A program made the position numbers and the translations under genes. The notes below the pieces were generated by a model, which did not search any database, was not told the DNA's origin, and saw only the letters and a list, made by a program, of their open reading frames with translations. Of a DNA stretch of 64,000 nt, positions 58,550 to 64,000 are shown in pieces. The first letter of the stretch is position 1; every line of letters starts with the position of its first letter. This DNA is from Diadophis punctatus similis (taxonomy: Eukaryota > Chordata > Lepidosauria > Squamata > Dipsadidae). The stretch is from positions 29,602,480 through 29,666,479 of the forward strand of contig JALIGW010000005.1 of the NCBI GenBank assembly GCA_023053685.1, written 5' to 3'.

Positions 58550-58639
58550 TTAATCATCATCATCTAATGGATCTGGTTGGATGCTGTTCTGGGTATACAT
58601 TTTAGTTTTAGAATGACAGTTTTGATCCATAAGTATTGC
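58550..58639 (-). CDS. SLC18A2: SLC18A2 last coding exon (cytosolic tail)
   Basis: The exon follows cttttgtag. It begins AILMDQNC, completing the KEEKM-AIL dileucine-type endocytic and vesicle-sorting signal known in VMAT2, and continues [11 protein letters not shown] to LDDDD and TAA (58552-58550). The tail is 29 residues in this exon against 34 in the human protein from memory. The acidic end is kept only as a run of four Asp, without the human Ser-containing acidic cluster. Confidence 0.9.
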   Translation of the reverse strand, partial: AILMDQNCHSKTKMYTQNSIQPDPLDDDD

Positions 58640-61432
58640 CTACAAAAGAACATAACTATTATTATATTACCAAAGCATTGCATTGTTTTGTGTAACAACA
58701 GAAGATTTCAAAATTAGTTATCACTTAGGTATATAGCACATAGGATTAATTTTCAAAAGTTTAATCTATTTATTTATTTATTTATTTATTTGGGAATTCT
58801 TCTATGCCGCCCTACTCCCTAAGGACTCAGCGCAGCGTACAGCATTTTAAAGAACACCAAACAATAAAATCATTAAAAACAATTTTTAAAAAAGTTTTAA
58901 AAAGACACACAACATCATGCATACATGGGGGAGACCTCAGATGTAAAATTGTCTCAGAAGCCTGCCTGCAGGAAGAGCCATGTCTTAATGGCTTTTCGGA
59001 AGGCCAGCAAGGTGGGGATGATTCAGATCTCTGGGGGAAGTTGGTTCCAGAGAACAGGGGCCCCTACAGAGAAGGCCCTCCCCCTAGGCCCCGCCAGTCG
59101 GCATTGTTTGGCTGATGGGACCTGGAGGAGACCCACTCTGTGGGACCTGACCGGTCGAAGGGAAGTATGAGGTAGCATGCGGTCCCGGAGGTAACCTGGT
59201 CCTAAGCCATGTAGGGCTTTAAAGATGATGATCAACACCTTGAATTGTACCCGGAGACCAATGGGCAGCCAATGCAACTGGTGGAGTATGGCTGTTACGT
59301 GGGCGTATCTTGAAACACCCACCACAGCACGCGCAGCCGCATTTTGCACCAATTGTAATCTCCGAATACTCTTCAAGGGTAGCCCCATGTAGAGCGCATT
59401 ACAGTAGTCCAATCGGGAGGTGTCACCTCCCGATTGGACTACTGTGAGTAGAGTCTCCTTCTCCAAGTATGGTCGCAATTGGTGCACCAGGCGAACCTGT
59501 GCAAAAGCCCCCCTAGCCACAGCTATTTGCCTGTTTTATACTACCCTAACTAGTATTTAGCTTTAAATATAAAACACTTAAGGTAGCTGTCCTGTTCGCT
59601 AAATACAATAATACAAAACAGATTAATCCAATGGTTTGTGAATTAATCCAAACTAAAGCTGGAACTAAAAAGTAGTTTTATCTATAATTTTAAAAATGTA
59701 TCTTAACTTAAGATACTATTTTAGCTATCTGGATAACATGCTGATATCTAAATATGAGTCTAAACTACCAGGGATCAGCAGTTGAAAATACAGAAGACAG
59801 CTATCTCTAGTGTGGAATTATCCAGATAACTCGCAGAATAACATTATTCTTTAGTTAGTTAGTATGTATTAGCTTTTTATCCTGCTTTCATTCAAATAAC
59901 TTAAGGTGACGGACATACCTAAAACTCCTTCTCCCTCCCATTTTTCCCACAGCAAAAAGCCTATGAGGTGGATTGGGCTGAGAGTGGCCTGTCAAAAGTA
60001 ATCCAGCCAGCTTTCATGCCTAAGGCAGGACTACAACTCAACAGTCTCCTAATTAAAGATATATTTTAGAGAAAAGTAAATGACAGGACACCTTTGTTAA
60101 TGTATTTAAAAGCAGTCATGATTATTTTGTTGCACAAAATGTAGCCATGGAAGACATGCTACAAAATTGTTCTATGTTGACTCCGGAGAAGAACAAGAAA
60201 CAGCTCTGTGCTTACCATTTTTTCTTCCTTGGCAGGTGGACTGCGTAGAAACAAACACAGGGGAGCAAAGAGGACATCAACAATTCCTATAATTCTCATG
60301 AGCCATGGAAATCCAATTGACTTTGCAATAGCACCACCAACAGATGGACCTTTAGAAATACAAATTGTGTAACCAAAAGAAAAATCTGAGCACCATCAAT
60401 AAGAAAAAAATAAGACATGATCTAAAACATTGGGCCACTTCATGTCTAAGTCAAAGAGTAGACAAGTAGGCCGATTCAAACTGCCTGACTGGTCTCAATT
60501 GGCTCCTACAAAAATGATAAGGCAGTTACCTATGTTTCTATTTAACTGGCATTATGTACAAACCTGGATGACAAGTTTCATCTATCATGCTGCAAACTGA
60601 ATCCAGGCTTGTTTGGGAATGCCACAAGATCCCAGTTGGTGTATAAAGATAAACAAGCCATAGATTGGTTCCATAGTTTAGTCACTCTGAACAGAAAGAG
60701 GACCTGAACAGGAATGATTGACAATGTGCACCAACACATTTGCTCATAAGGTGTATTGATAGGCAGGATACTCTGAAAGCATGATTAGATATTTAAAATG
60801 TGAACATTATACTAAATGTTCTGATGGCTGCCTATTGAATTGCTTAGTATAATGTCCTTGCTTCATTGCCATAGTTCTCAAATTTCAAGAAATTTAAGAG
60901 TGAAAAAGGGAAATCAGCTTGTTCTCGCCCCTAACCCATCATTTTTGCTATCAGGCTATTTTTCTGTAGCTTTTTTTCAGAAAGTTTAAACAGCATAAGT
61001 GGAGATCTGAAGGCCCCAGAGTGCCCCTCTTGACTTTCATGTAGGCCTTGGGACTTCTCCCAATGACTAAAAATAGATAGCATGGTTTCCTAGCATTCTG
61101 CAGTAGCAAAGGCAAGAAGAAAGGCTTGGGTAAGCCCTAGAATAAGCTTTAAGCATCTCTTCATCTGGAAATGAAATAGCTTTCAATTGCAACCTCCCCC
61201 CACAAAAAATCCTGGGAGATGGATTTATGGAGGTGGGAGGGTTAGTGCAAATATCTTCTGCAACAGTGTTTTAATGTTAAGTGCATTTCAAATAAACAGA
61301 TTAAGTCCTTACCTAAAGCAAAACCCATACAAAAGGCAACATCTGCAATTGCATAAACGCTCCCATAGACAGAAACATGGCGCAGATCAACAAGGTAACC
61401 CATAATAGGCATCAGTGAAGAATCCACCATCC
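58550..61432 (-). CDS. SLC18A2: SLC18A2 (VMAT2), last three coding exons (partial)
   Basis: Exons on the - strand at 61432-61313, 60349-60216 and 58639-58550 splice with consistent GT-AG sites. They give [75 protein letters not shown] and a short acidic tail. This is the C-terminal end (last two transmembrane helices and cytosolic tail) of the vesicular monoamine transporter, an H+/monoamine antiporter that loads dopamine, noradrenaline, serotonin and histamine into synaptic and secretory vesicles. [14 protein letters not shown] and DVLFAPL favour VMAT2 over VMAT1. The position beside PDZD8, tail to tail, agrees. Upstream exons must lie beyond base 64000, since none is seen from 61433 to the end. 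Confidence 0.93.
58765..59525 (-). mobile_element. CR1/L3-type LINE 3' end in an SLC18A2 intron
   Basis: An open frame of 165 codons (59520-59023) reads [40 protein letters not shown] and [20 protein letters not shown], the C-terminus of ORF2. The 3' tail is (TTTA)n at 58770-58791. A relatively young copy, truncated at the 5' side. Confidence 0.85.
59401..59445. repeat. 45-bp perfect palindrome inside the LINE ORF
   Basis: acagtagtccaatcgggagg-tg and its exact reverse complement are separated by one T. The added arm replaces the [13 protein letters not shown] sequence expected here. Confidence 0.9.
59526..60215. other. SLC18A2 intron DNA with a LINE-tail-like repeat
   Basis: 59870-60065 has cctatgaggtggattgggct and gctttcatgcctaaggcagg, a reversed CR1/L2-type tail. 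The rest shows nothing. Confidence 0.45.
60216..60349 (-). CDS. SLC18A2: SLC18A2 penultimate coding exon
   Basis: The 134-bp exon has acceptor tttctaaag and donor AAAATG|gtaagc. The first two bases finish the split Gly codon. It codes [17 protein letters not shown], then [20 protein letters not shown] and PAKEEKM: the last transmembrane helix and the start of the cytosolic tail, with the KEEKM part of the sorting motif. Confidence 0.94.
60350..61312 (-). other. SLC18A2: SLC18A2 intron
   Basis: Unique-looking AT-rich intron, no element recognised. Confidence 0.7.
61313..61432 (-). CDS. SLC18A2: SLC18A2 third-last coding exon
   Basis: The 120-bp exon starts after ttatcag (61433-61439 on the reverse strand) and ends at TTTAG|gtaagg. 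The first two bases complete a codon before ATGGTGGAT. It codes [19 protein letters not shown] and [18 protein letters not shown], the penultimate membrane helix region of VMAT. Confidence 0.93.
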
Positions 61433-63278
61433 CTGATAATAACAGAGAGAGAAAGTATTTTAATCAGGATCTCCAATTTCTCTCCAAATATCTACATACA
61501 AAATGGTTGGAAATAATTTCTGAAGGAAGTATGTATGTGGACAAGTCACAGTGCCCAGTTTTACTGAATTTGCTACAGAATTTTTAAACCAAGAGGCATT
61601 TCAACAATAACAAAATCATATTCCTTTCAACACAATGCAATCAAAATTTGAAATAGGTTGTGCTTTGTTCACCAGAACTGGAACAATTACATCAATTTTT
61701 TTTTGTAAGATCTTAATAAGAAATGTTGCTTCAAATGTCACATTTGCTTTATTATGCATGTGTTTGCCCTTCTAAATTGGGATTACTTTTCACAGAGAGG
61801 AACAACTCAATTCTGCCTAGCCTATAAAAGCATAATCCTGGCCTTATAAACTTTGTTATGGTATCAGGTATAAAATCAATGGGTTAGGATTAGGGTTAAC
61901 CTGATTAATCCTAATTGGCTATGATATTTCAGATCTGAAATTAGGAAAACTTTTTAATAATCCACCATCTACCTTATTATTCCAATATCAAAGTTCAACA
62001 GTGTATATTTGAGCACTAAACATATAAGTTTAGATTTCATATCATTATGTATCCTGCTACAATGCAAAATTTAAATTGTCTTAATACAAGTTGTCTTAAT
62101 ACAACTATATTATCTTCAGCTGAACTATTTTATTCAGCATCTTAATGTATTCTACTAATGTACAGTTTTATCTTGCCATAAACTTTCCTTAAATCTCCTT
62201 ATAGATTTGGCTGGGCAGGTAGACAGACACATCAAGCCAATAGAAGAGATATTCATCTCTGTAGCTATTATACTTGGGCTGCTAGAAATTAATCAAACCT
62301 TCTGCCATAATATATAAATACAGCATTTCAAAACAAGAAAAGTCCTGCTACTGATAAAGCTGGTACTAATATAAAGAAACATTCACCTTCATCTGCAAAA
62401 GCCTGTATATGAAAGGCAAGGAAATTTCTGTGAAAGATCATCAAAAATGTTTAGTCCTTTCTATGTTTATTGGCAAAATGTTCACAAAATACGTTCTGCT
62501 AACTTGTGGTAGTATATAAAAAATGGGACCTTTGACTAAATTTAAAACTGATAAATTATATGCTAGAATTAGTTATCCATGAGCTACTTTTGCTGTAACT
62601 AAAGGTAATTTATTAGAATATAATCAATGCTACTTACTAATGTCAAAATATTGTACATGTTCTCTATCCCGTAAAGACTCTTTATATTCTATACAATGAC
62701 ATATGTATATCTAATTATTGTACCATCTGTCATATCTCTTCTGATACAATATGTTTAATTTTCTTGCTGGCAGCCTAGTCTACCAACATTGTATTGAGAC
62801 AGAATAGGTTTTCTTATTTGTCTTATGTACTGATAATCACTGCTGACTGTACTTCTTTTGTAGATTGTAAAATATTTGCTTTTTGAAAGGAAGCAGCAGT
62901 AAAGCATTATCTTTTCCTACTATGAACACTAATTAACTCTATTGGCAATGTTTTTAATGTGTATGTTTTCAGAAACAATGGCCAAGCCACAAGTTTCCAA
63001 GTATTTACAATGGCTAATGTATATTGCTATATACGATTTTTTTAGAATGTTGGACTCTTAACTGTTACTAATTGTTGTTAGTAATCAGAATGTGATAAAG
63101 TTCTTTATGTTAAAGCCATCGTATTTCAAAATATACATGCATCTCTTGAATTCAGAGTCCAGGCAGGCAGGATATCTAAATTATTAATTGATGCCACATG
63201 TTGCAACTTAATTAAAATCTGAAATATAAAGTAGTCTATCTGGGATCATGAACCAATCCCATAAATCCAGATGAGCTA
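61433..63278 (-). other. SLC18A2: SLC18A2 intron, continuing out of the window
   Basis: No further VMAT exon is visible. AT-rich, no recognised repeat. Confidence 0.55.
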
Positions 63279-64000
63279 CTGTATTTTTCACACTATAAGA
63301 TGTACTTCCCCCTCCCCACCAAAAAAAGTGGGTGGAAATGTCTGTGCTTCTTATAGAGCGAATATTGCAGCGGGTACAGGGGGATTGGTGTCGCCGCTGC
63401 TGCTGTTCGCCACCGCCAGGGAACCCTGCAGCCTTCACTGCTGAGCAGCTGATTGGCGGTTGGATCTGCCTCCTGGAATACCACCGATCAACTGTTCTAG
63501 GCAGTGGGGATCGCTGCCGCCTATCACCGCCGTTTGCTGCCGCCATTGCCAATTATCGCCAATCGCCACTGCCAAATGGCAGCGGCTATCAGCAACGGCG
63601 GCTATCGGCTGTGGCAGCTATCGGCTGTGGCGGCTATCGGCTGTGGCGGCTATCAGTGGTGGTGGCTATCGGCGATGGCAATTGGTGGTGGTGGCTATTG
63701 GTGGTGGCAATCGGTGGCGATCAGCAGCAATAGGCGGCGGCGATAGGTGGCAGCGATAGGCGGCAACGGCGGTGATAGGCAGCAGCGATCCCCGCAGCTG
63801 ATCGGTGGTATTCCAGGAGGCTGATCCAACCGCCAATCAGCTGCTTGGCAGCAAAGGCTTCAGTGTTCCTCAGCGGCGGCAGCTCAGCTCAGTTGACTGG
63901 TAGTGGGTGCGGAGTGGGTGTGGAGCGGAGCCCTGACAAGCCACGTGCTGGGGCTGCGATAACGTGCTGAAGCTGACCAAGGCTGTTTGCTGTTTGTTGC
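63279..64000 (+). mobile_element. TA-type DNA element E, copy 4 (GC-rich core, cut by window end)
   Basis: Starts ctgtatttttcacactataa after TA. Shares with E1 the words gattggcggttgga and ggaataccaccgatca. The core 63590-63785 is a ggcggctatcggctgt minisatellite bounded by inverted arms (63421-63493 and 63788-63858). Confidence 0.72.

Noticed and set aside
59023..59520. 165-codon open frame as a host gene
   Set aside because: It is the C-terminus of a LINE ORF2 with its 3' tail.
61886..61906. Telomere-like ggttaggattagggtta
   Set aside because: Only about two degenerate units; too short for an interstitial telomeric repeat.
63208..63759. Open frames with repetitive Gly, Trp or Ala-rich translations
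   Set aside because: They are the tandem core of element E4 read in several frames.
1..64000. CRISPR arrays, operons, phage or bacterial systems
   Set aside because: All regular repeats are microsatellites or transposons, and the genes are spliced vertebrate genes.

Overview
The window is vertebrate nuclear DNA, most likely from a squamate reptile and probably an advanced snake. The evidence is intron-split genes in an AT-rich background that is dense with CR1/L3-type LINEs (one of them ending in a long GAATA microsatellite, a hallmark of snake genomes), a degenerate Bov-B LINE, tRNA-derived reptile SINEs, many short hAT-type elements with 8-bp target duplications, and two families of TA-flanked non-autonomous DNA elements. 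There is no bacterial, phage or viral gene and no CRISPR array. The species call rests on repeat content only.

Two protein-coding genes are present. PDZD8 (+) is complete in five coding exons: 15715-16580, 26978-27100, 30062-30164, 48200-48362 and 49681-51989. The splice phases join into a 1187-residue protein with an N-terminal membrane anchor, SMP lipid-transfer domain, PDZ domain, C2-like region, C1-type zinc finger and C-terminal coiled coil. Its CpG-rich promoter and 5' leader lie at about 15040-15714. SLC18A2 (VMAT2) lies on the - strand. Its last three coding exons are visible (61432-61313, 60349-60216, 58639-58550) and the rest lies beyond base 64000. The genes are tail to tail with about 6.6 kb between stop codons, the same arrangement as known for human chromosome 10q25.

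Layout: 1-15040 is upstream DNA made largely of repeats (hAT elements, CR1 and L3 LINE pieces, SINEs, two TA-element families, one inserted inside the other). 15040-16580 is the PDZD8 promoter and exon 1. 16581-48199 holds introns 1-3 with three small exons, a decayed L3 LINE, a pair of related ~1-kb TA elements, CR1 and Bov-B remnants, an R4/Dong-like LINE, and an isolated GC-rich island of unknown origin at 38250-39170. 48200-51989 holds the last two PDZD8 exons. 51990-58549 holds the two facing 3' UTRs. 58550-64000 holds the 3' end of SLC18A2 and the start of another GC-cored TA element cut by the window edge.

The two genes are not known to act in one pathway: PDZD8 is an ER membrane tether and lipid carrier, VMAT2 loads monoamines into vesicles. 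Their proximity is conserved synteny. I found no convincing new gene system. The best leads are the TA elements with GC-rich minisatellite cores and their nested histories, the GC island in intron 3, two long near-perfect palindromes inside LINE copies, an in-frame upstream ORF before the PDZD8 start, and the divergent PDZD8 and shortened VMAT2 C-termini.
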